From positions 1,982,258 to 2,046,257 of the forward strand of contig JACTAT010000049.1 in the NCBI GenBank assembly GCA_014526335.1: a stretch of DNA of 64,000 nucleotides, read 5' to 3'. The notes under the pieces were generated by a model. That model was not told the origin of the DNA and searched no databases. It saw nothing but the letters and a program-made list of their open reading frames with translations. Below, piece after piece: positions 1 to 10,735 of this stretch (within the stretch, counting starts at the first letter, position 1; the number at the start of each line of letters is the position of its first letter). A program made the translations under genes and the position numbers. The stretch comes from Chrysaora quinquecirrha. Taxonomy: Eukaryota > Cnidaria > Scyphozoa > Semaeostomeae > Pelagiidae.

Positions 1-321
1 GAAAATGAGTTTTAGAATACATTGGTGCTTACTGAGCAACACGTGGGTTTATGTTCCCTCAGTTTGTTTTGGCCTGACTCTGATGTGCATACCCTGAGGA
101 GTGTCCATTGGAAAAAGCTTTTAAGTATGCGCCAATTTTTTCTGGATTAGATTTCAATTTTGAAGTTTTGTACTACTAAAAATTCTTCGCTTACCATTCA
201 GTTGAATCTCATCTCTGAATTTGCTTTCTATTATTTTCACTCGTTTCTTTTCTGTTAATATGCTTAAGGCATTTCAGTATTGATTCAGAACTTTGATCTA
301 AAATTTTAAGTTCAATGCCAT
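1..321. other. No gene recognised (window edge)
   Basis: AT-rich sequence without a supportable reading frame, splice pattern or repeat; it ends at the TTAA site of the adjoining piggyBac terminus. Confidence 0.4.
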
Positions 322-337
322 TTAACCCTATCTGGAC

Positions 338-366
338 CGGGGGGGGGGGGTAAAATAGCCCCCCCT
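338..366. repeat. G-run/C-run hairpin in piggyBac end
   Basis: A run of about twelve G is followed, nine bases later, by a run of about eight C. The two can pair as a hairpin just inside the piggyBac terminus. A similar G-run/C-run pair lies inside the terminus at 63481. Confidence 0.6.
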
Positions 367-935
367 ACTACATTTCCTTAAAAAAGTACAAATGTATTAA
401 GCAAAAACCAATGAATCTTTTTGACCTTTCCTAAAATTCTTCTGCGCATGTTTTGGTATGGTTGTATCCTAGGATACCAATTAGCTGTTGCCATAGCAAC
501 AAATTTAAAAACGGCACTTTCGGACATATAAAATGTGGCATAGTTTCTTTGTTGGAACAATTTTTGCGATGAAACTTCTGCAATAGAACATGCACACCAT
601 CAGACACATTTTCCTATTGTCAAATTTAGCTTCTGAGCTATTTTTAGAATTTTGCTGATATCAGCATAATTAAATTTCCATAATGTTGCACCCCTCTTTG
701 TTCGAGTTATCCTATCTGAATTGCTGCAATATTGAAAGCTGTATGGATCACTGCTAGATATTGCTTCAATACAATAATTTGTGACAAAATTTACCACTTT
801 TCTACTGCGCATGCGCAATATTCTCCCCACATTCAATACAAGTTACTCAGTTTGTAGTTCTTGAAAGTTCGAGTTTTTTTTCCCCCTTTCATCATCGATT
901 TTAGTAGTCAATTGATCTTAGTTTACATGTAGAAT

Positions 936-2056
936 ATGTCCAGAAAGGTATTGACTGAAGATGAAGCATTTCAAGATATTATGGATTTTGTTGATGGTGA
1001 GTTAGATGCTAGTGTGGATGATCTGGGAGATTTGTATGGAAGTGAAGATGAACAAAGAGATGAAGATGTCTCTGATGCTGAAGATGCTCCCAATGATGAA
1101 ACTGTGATTGACAGTGATGATGGTGGTGAACTGGTAGAAGCTGGTGATGGTTCTTGTGCTGCTGCTCCCCAGCCGAAGCGTAGAGTTCTGACAAAAAAAA
1201 GACTTGTTCATGACATCGACTCATCTCTTGAGGAAACAAATTATGATCCAATGGAAATGCCTGATGGTTAGAAAGTTAAATGGGACCGTCTAACAGGGTA
1301 TCTGGGTCCTAAGAAGAATCTAAACACACAGAAAATTCATTGCTCAAATAGACCTGAAAAGAATGCTGGAAGAAAGGCAAAGTTTGATGTTATTCGTGGG
1401 AAGCCAGGCGTTACAGCATGGGGGAAAAATGCAAAGGAGCCAAGGAGTGCACTGGATCTTTTTCTCTCACCAGCAATGGTTCAGGTTATAGTTCTTGAAA
1501 CCAACAGAAAAATTGCTAAGTCAATCTCTAAGTTGCCACAAACATCAAAAGAAACCCACAAGTATTCTCACTTTAAAGAAGCAGATAATGAAGAAATATA
1601 TGCTCTGATTGGCTTGATGTATCTTTGGGGTTTGCTCGGTCTCAAAGATCACAGAGTCGAAATTCTATTTTCAGACAAGGCTGGTCATCCTGTATTTGCC
1701 CTAAAATGTCCAGAAATCGCTACAAGTTTCTCTTGGCTCATCTGTCATTTGACAATGAAAGTACTCGTCCTGGAAGATGGCGGAATGATAGATTTGCAGC
1801 ACTGCGTATGATTTTTAAAATGTTCAATGAAAACTGCTCCAAGACCATGGTCCTCAGCCAGTATATTTGCCTGGATGAGACCCTGTCCCCAATGAGACAC
1901 CAAATAAATTTCAAGCAGTATAACCCCAACAAGCCAGCCAAATACGGAACTCTTTTTAAATCAGTGAATGATGCAAGGTTTAGTTACACTTACTGGGCAT
2001 CGGTTTACTCAGGCAAGCCTGTAAATCAAACTGGCCCTTATTCAATAAGCAACTGA
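936..2056 (+). pseudogene. piggyBac transposase (PGBD-like), broken
   Basis: The protein would cut and paste DNA at TTAA sites. An acidic N-terminal region (936-1270) is followed by a stop at 1269-1271, after which similarity continues in frame (KVKWDRLTG, then the DLFLSP and ALIGLMYLWGL stretches typical of the family). Around 1700 the frame shifts and similarity resumes in another frame with NRYKFLLAHLSFDN, then LDETLSPMRHQ...QYNPNKPAKYG, the block holding the first catalytic aspartate of the DDE/DDD domain. It ends at 2056, before the later catalytic aspartates and the cysteine-rich C-terminus. One stop, at least one frameshift and the truncation make it inactive. Confidence 0.85.
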
Positions 2057-2967
2057 AAAGTAGCTTAAAATATCAGTTGTTTTGTCACTAAAACAGTCTT
2101 TATTGTGGTTATCAGGGGTTGCATGAAAAAAGTTGTCTGTTCATTTTAGGTTACTAGGCGAAACGCTTTCAAGACGACAAGACGTTTTGCCAACTTCTGA
2201 TGATTCACCACACTTCCGTCTTCCCCACCCTGTCAAGACATTTAGCCCAACCCATTGTGGTCATTTCGCCAAACATGCAATGACACAGACAATTTTTGTA
2301 GTAGGTCAATTATTTGCTTGATAACATTTGGGGCTCTGGGGCTCTGGCCCAAAATCCGAAATTATCACACCGGTGACTGTATAAGTGACACAACAAGTGA
2401 TTAATAGCATAGAATTTAGTTGGGCAAAACAACCAAGATTGGCTGACAGGCAAAAGAAGAAACTTGGGCCCCTAAGAGTTTTGTTTCCACGGAAATCCCT
2501 TTGTTGTAGCTAGAAATCGGGTACACTTTTTTCAAGAGTGAAATGCCCCTGGACTTATACCCCCCTAAAAACTCTTATTTTGGCTTTTGGGCATTACTTA
2601 ATAGCAAAACTGAATCAAAACGAGCTAAAATTTTCCAGAGTTCCCAGAAGCAACCTTGAGTCAGCCACAGTGACCCATCTGATGGGCGAGTGTCTATACC
2701 ATCCGTCTCTTTGACCATGAAATAGATTAGGTGACTGCTAAGGCCACTCTGAGAAATGATTGTATTCTTAAAAGCAAACACTCAAATTCATTCTAAAGAG
2801 TTAATTAAGGAAAATACTGCAACTCTTTTAAAAGAGTCTGTTTCTGATAAAAATTTTAATTCCAAGTAATCAACTCTTGGCCTAGACAAACGTCACTTTT
2901 ATGTAAATAACCATGTCTCAACCTTTTCTTTCTCACCTGTTACACGGTGCTCAGTGACTTTGGAAGC
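2057..2967. other. Intergenic, no gene recognised
   Basis: Short scattered frames only, with no motif or splice pattern I trust. A C-rich tract near 2550-2575 faintly resembles a transposon end but does not match the terminus at 326. Confidence 0.4.
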
Positions 2968-3324
2968 TCACTCTTGGGTGTTTTTGGCCCATAATGGATG
3001 ATTGTAGGTTGCTCTGGTCAGCTCTGAGTCATTTTGGCTGCTTCCATTTCTTAGTAATACCGTATTAAAAAGAGTGTAGTATAGCACCTCTACTGAGAAC
3101 TTTAACTTTTTTCTTTGTAGTTCTTCCTTCATTTTTTGCTTTAGTTCTTTTTCTTTCTGTTTATTATATTTGAACTTCAGACAATTCCGAGCCTCTTTTA
3201 TGAAAAAAATTCTATTGTCCAGAAATTTGACATTTTTCATGCAACGTTTTCTGCACATTTCATTGATGTCTTTCTCGAAATCATTAAGTTTTCTATTGGT
3301 TGAACAAAATATAACTGATTGCAT
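2968..3324 (-). CDS. Hypothetical basic coiled-coil frame
   Basis: Open frame of 118 codons with no family I recognise. The middle (about residues 50-78) is a strongly charged Lys/Glu helix with heptad-like spacing (KQKEKELKQKMKEELQRKK), which suggests a coiled coil; the rest is polar. No promoter or splice sites were found and it could be an exon or a chance frame. It is the only notable frame in this 3-kb stretch. Confidence 0.2.
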   Translation of the reverse strand: MQSVIFCSTNRKLNDFEKDINEMCRKRCMKNVKFLDNRIFFIKEARNCLKFKYNKQKEKELKQKMKEELQRKKLKFSVEVLYYTLFNTVLLRNGSSQNDSELTRATYNHPLWAKNTQE

Positions 3325-5086
3325 CTCAATTTGCTCAATTGTGAATGAACGGATGTTACTTTATTTCGTCTGTATTATCTAAAAACAATTCAAACCATTT
3401 CAATATGTAAACTTCCACTTTTTGCCCGAAACATTCACATTTGTTATTGTCAATGACTAAATTCAAAATCAAAACTCAGAGAAGTAGGGATTTGTCAGTA
3501 AGATTTTATTAAGTTTGTGTTAGGTTTTATGGAACATCCTTAAATGTGTTATATATAATTTCTTTTCTAGAAAAATGTGAGATTATGAAAAAGTAATCTT
3601 AACAAAGAAATACAAAAATAAATACTGATTCATTTCAATGGCCCTTCCAGAATTTCAGCAAGTTTTCTATTGGCAGTTTTTTAAAAAAATCATCATGACA
3701 TAAATCCACTTGTCTTCCATTTATGCTTAATGCTAATGGATTTGTGCCATCATAGATCAGTTTCCCTGAAATAAAAAAATTAGTTGCTCAAGTGTGATTG
3801 AAGTTGTAACATAGAAAGATGGTCATGGTTCAGTTTTGCAATCTTAAGAGCTGAAAAGGCTTTAACTTTTGACAAAAATGTGATAAGGAAAAAATTGATA
3901 AGCATAACAGCAGGCCAAAGTTAACTAACAGAGGCATCATTCCTGATGTTGTCCATGAGCTCTTTGAAGTTTCTGGTAGTTATTTTCTGGTCCAATTTTT
4001 CGTGATATCCCCTTAACTGCAACTGGAAGGTCTGCAGGTCTCTGGATTAACAACGAAATTGCAGACAGTATTTAAAATGAAATTTGATTCCAAGACAGTT
4101 TATTGACTTTTTGCTTGAACTATATTAACCCTTTTAAAGTGAATATTCCTTAAACATCAAGGGAGTAATAATAAAAACACTTACATGTCTTGGCAATGTT
4201 TTTCTATTTTATGCCAATTGAACAGTGAAAGACTATGATTCTTGAATGATTCCTGTAAGTATCAATTTTCTATGTTTTCAAAAGCATGACAAACAGCGGA
4301 AACATTTTTGGCCATACTGAAAAGCTTTTTTCGTCTGACACTCTTCAGAGAATAATTTTTTATTCCTACTCCACAATTACCAACCCATAGGATAGCATCT
4401 ATATTTGTTAAATTCTCTTGACCATGTGAAATTTCATATAATTTAATCTTTTCGTAAAGTGGTAACATGTTTAAGTTGATTTCTCTTAGGTCTGAATAAC
4501 TTTGGGTTGAAATTCTGATCCGCAGCTTAATATTGTCCTTTGCATATCACATCTTCCACCAGTTTTGAAGCTCCAAGTTAATTCTGACGGCCCATCTATT
4601 AGGCATCTAAGAAAATTGTTTTAAAGATGAATAACTGAATTTAATTGTATAAAGTTAAGATTATTTATAGAGTGTTTTATAATTTGCAATGTTATTGTTG
4701 TGGTTATTTAAAAGTAAATTTGGAATTTTTCCTCCATGCTATAGCTGGCCAGGACCATTCAGATATTTTGCTTTTATTGATTCAGGTTTTGACGTCATCT
4801 CATGGACTACAAGTAGTGAAAATTTCATAAGTATAAATTGGAGTTAACTGGGACTTTTTCTTCTTGTAGCTATCAGTGTAAGGTAGTTGTCCTATAGAAC
4901 ATGTAAGGTCAATTATTTTGTTGGTTTAAAAACGTAATAATAAATGCCTTTCTCTGATAAGATGAAAAACCCAGCAAATTACTTCAAAATTTCGTAAGTG
5001 CTTGGAGGGCACTTTCTAAGAGAATGTTTTGAAGATTTTCCACATATATTGAAGTAAAACATAGAGGCCGTATGGGCATGTTTGAA
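3325..5086. other. Intergenic, no gene recognised
   Basis: AT-rich DNA with short frames only (for example 68 codons at 4262-4468 minus and 61 at 4645-4830 plus), none with recognisable domains. Confidence 0.4.
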
Positions 5087-5090
5087 GAAC

Positions 5091-5761
5091 TGTAAAAAGT
5101 TGATATTTCACCGGCAGGTTGGCACACAAATAAAATGACACAATTCCGAGTAGTCCTTCTTTAATTCCTCTGATTATACAATCTTCCCAGAGCTATACTT
5201 TTCAGCATACATAAATAAAACGTCAATACGACAACGGCATAACTCTCAAGCTAACCTTTCTCAAGCGTTACTCTAATTTATCTCTGCTCCCATGGGCAGG
5301 CAAACAACGACGACTAAGGTGACAAGATCTTTCACAAGCATCTTGCCCCTTGAACAACACTGCATGCTCTTTACTCTTAGCTAAACATCTCCGAGCTGTT
5401 CCTTTCAACTAACGAATTTGGCTCTATTTATACTCTAGCTACAAGAAATAATTAATGACAGAAAAATAAAAGAGAGCTAAGATAGCTACAAGTAAGGACG
5501 CACATGATTATTGCCGGTTCCTTCAAAAAGGGTTGTTAACTCTAAAATAGAAACCTATTGGGCTCAACCCAGGATGTGACTAACGTAATACAATACTCGA
5601 TATTCCTATGTGTGTATAGCTGCTAGCTTAATGCTTCCCAACGACAAAACTCACAAATAGCTACTAAAATACCAAAAGTAAAAATAAGAATGAATGAACT
5701 GATGCCACACTTAGCCTGATGATTGTCCAAAACTAGCGAAGGCAAAATTAGCAGTATTACA
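5091..5761 (-). repeat. LTR (3' LTR of the minus-strand element)
   Basis: 671-bp long terminal repeat, TGT...ACA, differing from its partner by scattered substitutions and very small indels, which points to a fairly young insertion. Confidence 0.85.
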
Positions 5762-5780
5762 CACCTCCCCATCTAAGACA
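5762..5780 (-). other. Polypurine tract of LTR element
   Basis: On the minus strand AGATGGGGAGGTG directly abuts the TGTAATACTG start of the LTR, as expected for the plus-strand primer of reverse transcription. Confidence 0.65.
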
Positions 5781-6142
5781 AAGGAATCGTCCTCGATTCC
5801 ATAAATTCTAGGCAATAGCTGTAAAAAAAAACGTTATACGACAGTCCGATAATTACCAAAAAGTTTGAAATTCCTTACGATAAGTCTATAATATTTTGCA
5901 TGTTTGATTCGTTCTCTGACTTCATAACCTCTTCAATGTTTGAAACTCTATTGCACTCATTCCCAAGTCTCAGTCTGGGTTCTTCTTTTGAATTCAGTGT
6001 GAACAAATCAGTGCTCATGACCATGTGTCTTTCTCTTCTGCCAATTGCCAATAGCTAAGCACAGCGATCGACAAATAAGAAACTTCCCAATGAATCTTGA
6101 ATGTGTTGCTGGATCTGTGGTCTTTCGCAAGTACCAATCTAT

Positions 6143-6159
6143 CCCACCCCTGAGACCAA
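6143..6159 (-). other. Primer-binding site of LTR element
   Basis: Minus-strand TGGTCTCAGGGGTGGGA starts one base inside the 5' LTR. It resembles the tRNA-Leu 3' complement (TGGTGTCAG...GTGGG type), with mismatches. Confidence 0.5.
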
Positions 6160-6831
6160 TGTCAAAAGTTGATATTTCACCGGCAGGCTGGCACACAAAT
6201 AAAATGACACAATTCCGAGCAGTCGTTCTTTAATTCCTCTGATTATACAAACTTCCCAGAGCTATACTTTTCAGCATACATAAATAAAACGACAATACGA
6301 CAACGGCATAACTCTTGAGCTAACCTTTCTCAAGCGTTTCTTTGAGTTTATCTCTGCTCCCCTGAGCAGGCAAACAACAACGACTAAGGTGACAAGATCT
6401 TTCACAAGCATCTTGCCCCTTGAACAATACTGCATGCTCTTTACTCTTAGCTAAACATATCCAAGCTGTTCCTTTCAACTAACGAATTTGGGCTCTATTT
6501 ATACACTAAATACAAGAAATAATTAACGACAGAAAAATAAAAGAGAGCTAAGATAGCTACAAGTAAGGACGCACATGATTATTGTCGGTTCCTTCAAAAG
6601 GGTTGTTAACTCTAAAATAGAAACCTATTGGGCTCAACCCAGGATGTGACTAACGTAATACAATACTCGATATTCCTATGCGTGTATAGCCGCTAGCTTA
6701 ATGCTTCCCAACGACGAAATTCACAAATAGCTACTAAAATACCGAAAGTAAAAATAAGAATGAATGAACTGATGCCACACTTAGCCTGACGATTGTCCAA
6801 AACTAGCGAGGGCAAAATTAGCAGTATTACA
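6160..6831 (-). repeat. LTR (5' LTR of the minus-strand element)
   Basis: 672-bp long terminal repeat, partner of 5091-5761. Its outer edge touches the second copy of the GAAC target duplication. Confidence 0.85.
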
Positions 6832-6892
6832 GAACGACTCTGGTTGAATATAGCTGTTTTGGTCAAATTATGAAAGATGTTTATCGGTATGC

Positions 6893-7275
6893 ACAACAAT
6901 GACGATAACGATTATTATGATAATGGTGGTGGTTATGATGATGATGTTTATGACCACGATGATTGTGATGCTGTTGGTAGGGGGTGATTGTGGTGGTAGG
7001 GTTGCTGTGGTGGTGGTGGTAGAGGTGGTTGTGGTGCTGAAGGTAGGGGTGCTTGTGGAGGTTGTGATAGGGGTGATCATGGTGATGGTTGTTGGGGTGG
7101 TTGTGGTGGTGGTTATAGGGGCGTGGTGGTGATAAGGGTGGTCGTGGTGATGGTTGTTGTGACAAGGGTGGTCATGCCACAGCCACACCATCAATGAGGG
7201 TGATGGTAATCATGATGATGCTGATGATGACGATGCTGATTATTAACATTACTATTATTATTATTACAATTTTCA
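6893..7275. repeat. GTGGTGGTN / GATGAT triplet-rich tract
   Basis: Low-complexity tract of GGT, GTG and GAT triplets, interrupted and of mixed phase. It creates open frames on both strands (Val-rich on plus, His/Thr-rich on minus) that are compositional artefacts and not genes. Confidence 0.9.
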
Positions 7276-9010
7276 TGGTGAGGATGATAATAATGACAAT
7301 TTGTTTTGAAAGCTGTTTTGAAATTGCCGCTCTTTGCCAAGACTCTTTGATCAATGTTGAGAATGCGTGAAATGTCATTTACCAAACCAAGGTGGCAATT
7401 TGCCAGTTTCATATGGTAAACAACATGAGTCATATGCAATCAAGCTGGTGAGAGGAGAAAAATTGTCACATGACCTTAAATTGACAAATAGGCTTGCTTT
7501 CCTTGGTGAAGAGCTAACCACAAATTGTGGATAAATGGCTGAGACAATGGCCCTAATGGCATTCATGACAATGGCCCTATTGTTACACGTTTTCAATTGT
7601 ACAAGCGTTGGTTAGTTAGTAAGTGAGTGAATGAGTGAGTGAGTGACAAACTTTGCCAGTGATGGCAGTTCGGCAGGCAGTTAACAACTAGCTTAGAACT
7701 GGTATGGACAAGGGGAATCCGACTGTGAACTAAAACAAAGCATTGTGATGGCCCGCAGCGGTGTTGACGCAATGTGATTTCTGACCAGGTGTCTTCTTAG
7801 ATTTATCAGATTTTGGGTACCGAAAGTTTCTAAGCAGTTTTTTTAAATTCACACTGTATCAGAAAGCTCCATGCTAAATAAAAGAGGTTCAAACGATATG
7901 AATGGGTTTCCTAAATAATAATGTTAATGAATTGTTTTTTTTGGTAGCATTAAACCCAGTCAACTTATACCTTGACCCCCTGTTTTGAGAAATATAAACG
8001 TATGTACTTAAAAATTAATAGAGGTTCATTGCAATGAGACTTACGTTATTCCAAAACAAGTTGTTCAGCAATTTTTCTATGACGTCATACAATTTTTATC
8101 TGTAGGAAGAGATATAAAGCGGCATACCTGCTAGAAATGTTCACCCATACCCCTAGGCATCACCTTGGAAGAGTTTGTCCTTTGTTCCACCCAGTCATGA
8201 TCTGACCAAAAAATTGAATCAAGTGACTAGACTATAACATTCTGGCAGGATAAACTAGACCATCTGCTGTGCCAATAACAAGTCAAACCCTACCCAAATA
8301 GCTCTGTCAACAGTTCAAATCACCACAACAAATCAGCCGTAGAATTAGAAAAAAACAAATAAAAATCACATTTTTTATTGAAATTGGCTATAACTATAAA
8401 CTCAATTCCTTGATTGATTGATTGAATTGATTGAGTGATTGAGTGATTAATGATATAATTAAATTTAACTTAATGCTACATCACGGATTGATATTGAACT
8501 TCGCATTATGTCAACCCCAGGGCTGCATATAATTGCATAATTACAGGAAAAGACACATTTTTTACTGGGACACCAATTTCACAATCTTATCCCATATCTT
8601 ATGCTATTCTGTGGAATGAAGAAAAAATAGAGCCAAAACTTTCCAATACTGAAAACAGTTTAATAAGCACTCTGCTTAACCCCCCTGACCTATTACTGTA
8701 ACAGGAATAAACATCTGTTACATCAGAGTAATTCACTGAATGCACAAATGAGACACTATTCCAATGAGATTAAAGATTGACTAATAATTATATTAGAGTT
8801 ACAATATATACAAGTGCAAACAAGGCTATGGATTATGTGCATAATTAGAGTACTTAGTTAATCCTTTTACAGTCCCTCCCTTCTACAGAAAAAAAAGAAA
8901 GAAAGTTCTTTGTTAAATTAGCATAATGTTAGCAACTAAATGGCTCAATTTGATAAGTACACAAACATATTCGGTAAAAAACAATGGGACTGATATACAA
9001 TGCAATTACA
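7276..9010. other. Intergenic with simple repeats
   Basis: No gene recognised. Contains a GTGA-type microsatellite at about 7611-7647 and a TTGA-type tract at about 8409-8448. Confidence 0.5.
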
Positions 9011-9714
9011 CTAGGTAATATCAAATCCGAGTCCAAAAGACGAAATAATAGTCAACATTGGTGATAACAACAAATTCACTTGAGGAACATGAACAGTTGA
9101 AGGGCCAATTGGAAAAGAGCTATTGTTCAATGTATGCTGAGAACATTTCAGAGTATTGTTAACAACATCCATTGGGATGTGTCTGTTGGTGGCAACAGCA
9201 AAACTTTGAGTATCCAACACAAACAACGAAAAGGGGCATGTTTCAAATTCTGAAATTTTCCCTTGGATTTCTTTTATAGACTTGCATAGACTCTCCATTA
9301 ACTTTGATAAACCATTTATGACATCGAAGATCGGCATTGGCTAAACATTTTCTCTGTTACAAATACCATAAATATGGGAATAAGCTCTGCATCCTGATTT
9401 GGAACAGATAATGCAGGAATGAATTCTTCCACGAATACAACAATTAGGATCTTCTTCAAATTCACAAGACAAATTATCAAATTAATTAATGTCACCGCAA
9501 ACAAGTCAGACGATTCCAAGATAAAACAATTACGATAAAAAATTTGACCAAGTCCTGTTCTGTTTAATTCTGTTTCAGTTAAGACGACTGAAAACAAGAA
9601 AACAATGAAAACGACCAGATTCAACAAACGGGAATTGTCTTCATATATAGAACGTACGATTTCAACCACAAGCATCAACCACAATTGGAAGGTTAGAACA
9701 GCAGATGTCTCCAA
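9011..9714 (-). CDS. Two overlapping hypothetical hydrophobic frames
   Basis: A 132-codon frame (9316-9714) is rich in hydrophobic stretches that could span a membrane (near residues 8-20, 30-45 and 74-93). It overlaps a 108-codon frame (9011-9337) by about 20 bases in another phase. I recognise no family. The overlap would fit one gene broken by a frameshift or two exons with an unseen junction. Both could also be chance frames in AT-rich DNA. Confidence 0.2.
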
Positions 9715-9843
9715 TATTTACGAGAACAATCTATATCTTTGAAATAATAACGAAGAAAAACTAACGGAATATATCCTGGATAAGCACTAACGCTATACTG
9801 AAATTTTGAAAAATCCAGATTCTTCAACATTTATAACAGGAAG

Positions 9844-9950
9844 GTACGAATAGGTACACAGATAGATACTGTAAAAAATACCAAGTACCTTGGTGTTCAA
9901 TTGAACAGTCATCTTGTCAATTTCTCACGCTACATGGCATGGATGATCGC
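9844..9950 (+). pseudogene. LINE reverse transcriptase fragment (C-terminal block)
   Basis: The plus strand reads GTQIDTVKNTKYLGVQLN, which matches the conserved 'x-KYLGVxLD' block downstream of the catalytic core of non-LTR reverse transcriptases. Only about 35 codons survive. It abuts a LINE endonuclease fragment on the opposite strand, so two LINE pieces are joined tail to tail here. Confidence 0.5.
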
Positions 9951-10533
9951 TTTGTTGATTTGTGAAGGACGAAAGACTGATGTGTACAGCAGATCGGGAC
10001 ATTGAAGTTGTCAAAATATTTACTATATTCGACATAGTCTTGTTTGTTTCCTAGTCTGGCATTAAAATCGCCATTAAGCATAACTTCTCCATTACATTTA
10101 AATCTATCTATTTCTTGGTTTAACTGATTTGTATAATCTTTATTTGTTTTCTTTTCATAGTTCTCTGGACTAATGTGTAGGGTTCCTAAAAAAATATCAT
10201 TTGCTTTAGGAAAATACTCTTTCTTTAGTTTAATCCATATTATTTCTGTGTTTTGATGAGCGTTGTCTACTTTGAAAACTGCCTGCGTCAAGTGTGGCTT
10301 AACAAAAACGGCAATTCCACCAGATAATTTATTTTTCCTTTTTTTCTTTTTGCAGAAATTAGTTTCGTGAAACCTAATATATTTAGGTCTGAGTCTTCAT
10401 TCTCGTCTGTTTAAACTAAGCAAAGAGCATCAAACTCTGAAACATTGTTTAAAAAATCCCAGAGGGCAAGTTTGTTACCCAAATTTTTGCTTCGAATCCC
10501 TTGTATGTTCCATGATAATATCTTAATTGATAT
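9917..10533 (-). pseudogene. LINE ORF2 endonuclease (EEP/APE-type) fragment
   Basis: This domain nicks target DNA for target-primed reverse transcription. On the minus strand the frame opens with WNIQGIRSKN, continues through SGGIAVFVKPHL and carries LNGDFNARLGNKQDY, the GDFN block of the exonuclease-endonuclease-phosphatase fold. An in-frame stop interrupts the early part (near 10410, just before TDENEDSDLN), and the region around 10335 needs a shift. No reverse transcriptase follows on this strand. It lies downstream of an ORF1-like region on the same strand, as in CR1/L2-group elements. Confidence 0.7.
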
Positions 10534-10735
10534 TGTGTTTCATTGCATAGTAGTGCTATAAAAAATATAATGAAAAACTGAAAACTATATATAATACGAG
10601 ACTACAGGTATGATAATACACTCTCAGCACCACAAAAATCTGTGCAACAGAGATAGCAAAAGGTTGCAAAGAGTATATTTTAGATATACTCTCAGATTTA
10701 TGATATTCTATGCTGGAATTGCAGAGTACTGAAGA

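Larger units (their letters stand above)
322..2056 (+). mobile_element. piggyBac element, 5' part, 3' end not found
   Basis: A TTAA tetranucleotide at 322-325 is followed directly by CCCTATCTGGACC and a G run, the arrangement expected for a piggyBac end (TTAA target site, terminus starting CCC). The transposase frame starts about 610 bp further in on the same strand. No matching inverted terminus with TTAA was found downstream, and the transposase stops before its C-terminal catalytic part, so this is a 5' fragment or a 3'-truncated copy. Confidence 0.7.
5091..6831 (-). mobile_element. Small non-autonomous LTR retrotransposon (TRIM-like)
   Basis: Two near-identical direct repeats (5091-5761 and 6160-6831) begin TGT and end ACA, and the pair is bounded by GAAC on both sides (5087-5090 and 6832-6835), a 4-bp target duplication. 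The 398-bp core has no gag or pol. Read on the minus strand, the first base inside the 5' LTR is followed by TGGTCTCAGGGGTGGGA, a plausible primer-binding site resembling the 3' end complement of tRNA-Leu with mismatches. The other LTR is preceded by the purine tract AGATGGGGAGGTG. Together these set the orientation as minus. Confidence 0.85.

Noticed and set aside
1002..1251. His-rich minus-strand frames
   Set aside because: They are antisense to the acidic N-terminus of the piggyBac transposase.
2520..2580. Right terminus of the piggyBac element
   Set aside because: The C-rich tract near 2550-2575 does not match the inverted CCCTATCTGGACC and lacks TTAA.
5091..6831. Simple tandem duplication instead of LTR element
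   Set aside because: TGT...ACA ends, GAAC duplication, PBS and PPT positions all fit an LTR element.
6868..7439. His/Thr/Val-rich open frames on both strands
   Set aside because: They follow directly from GTG/GGT/GAT triplet repeats and have no other coding sign.
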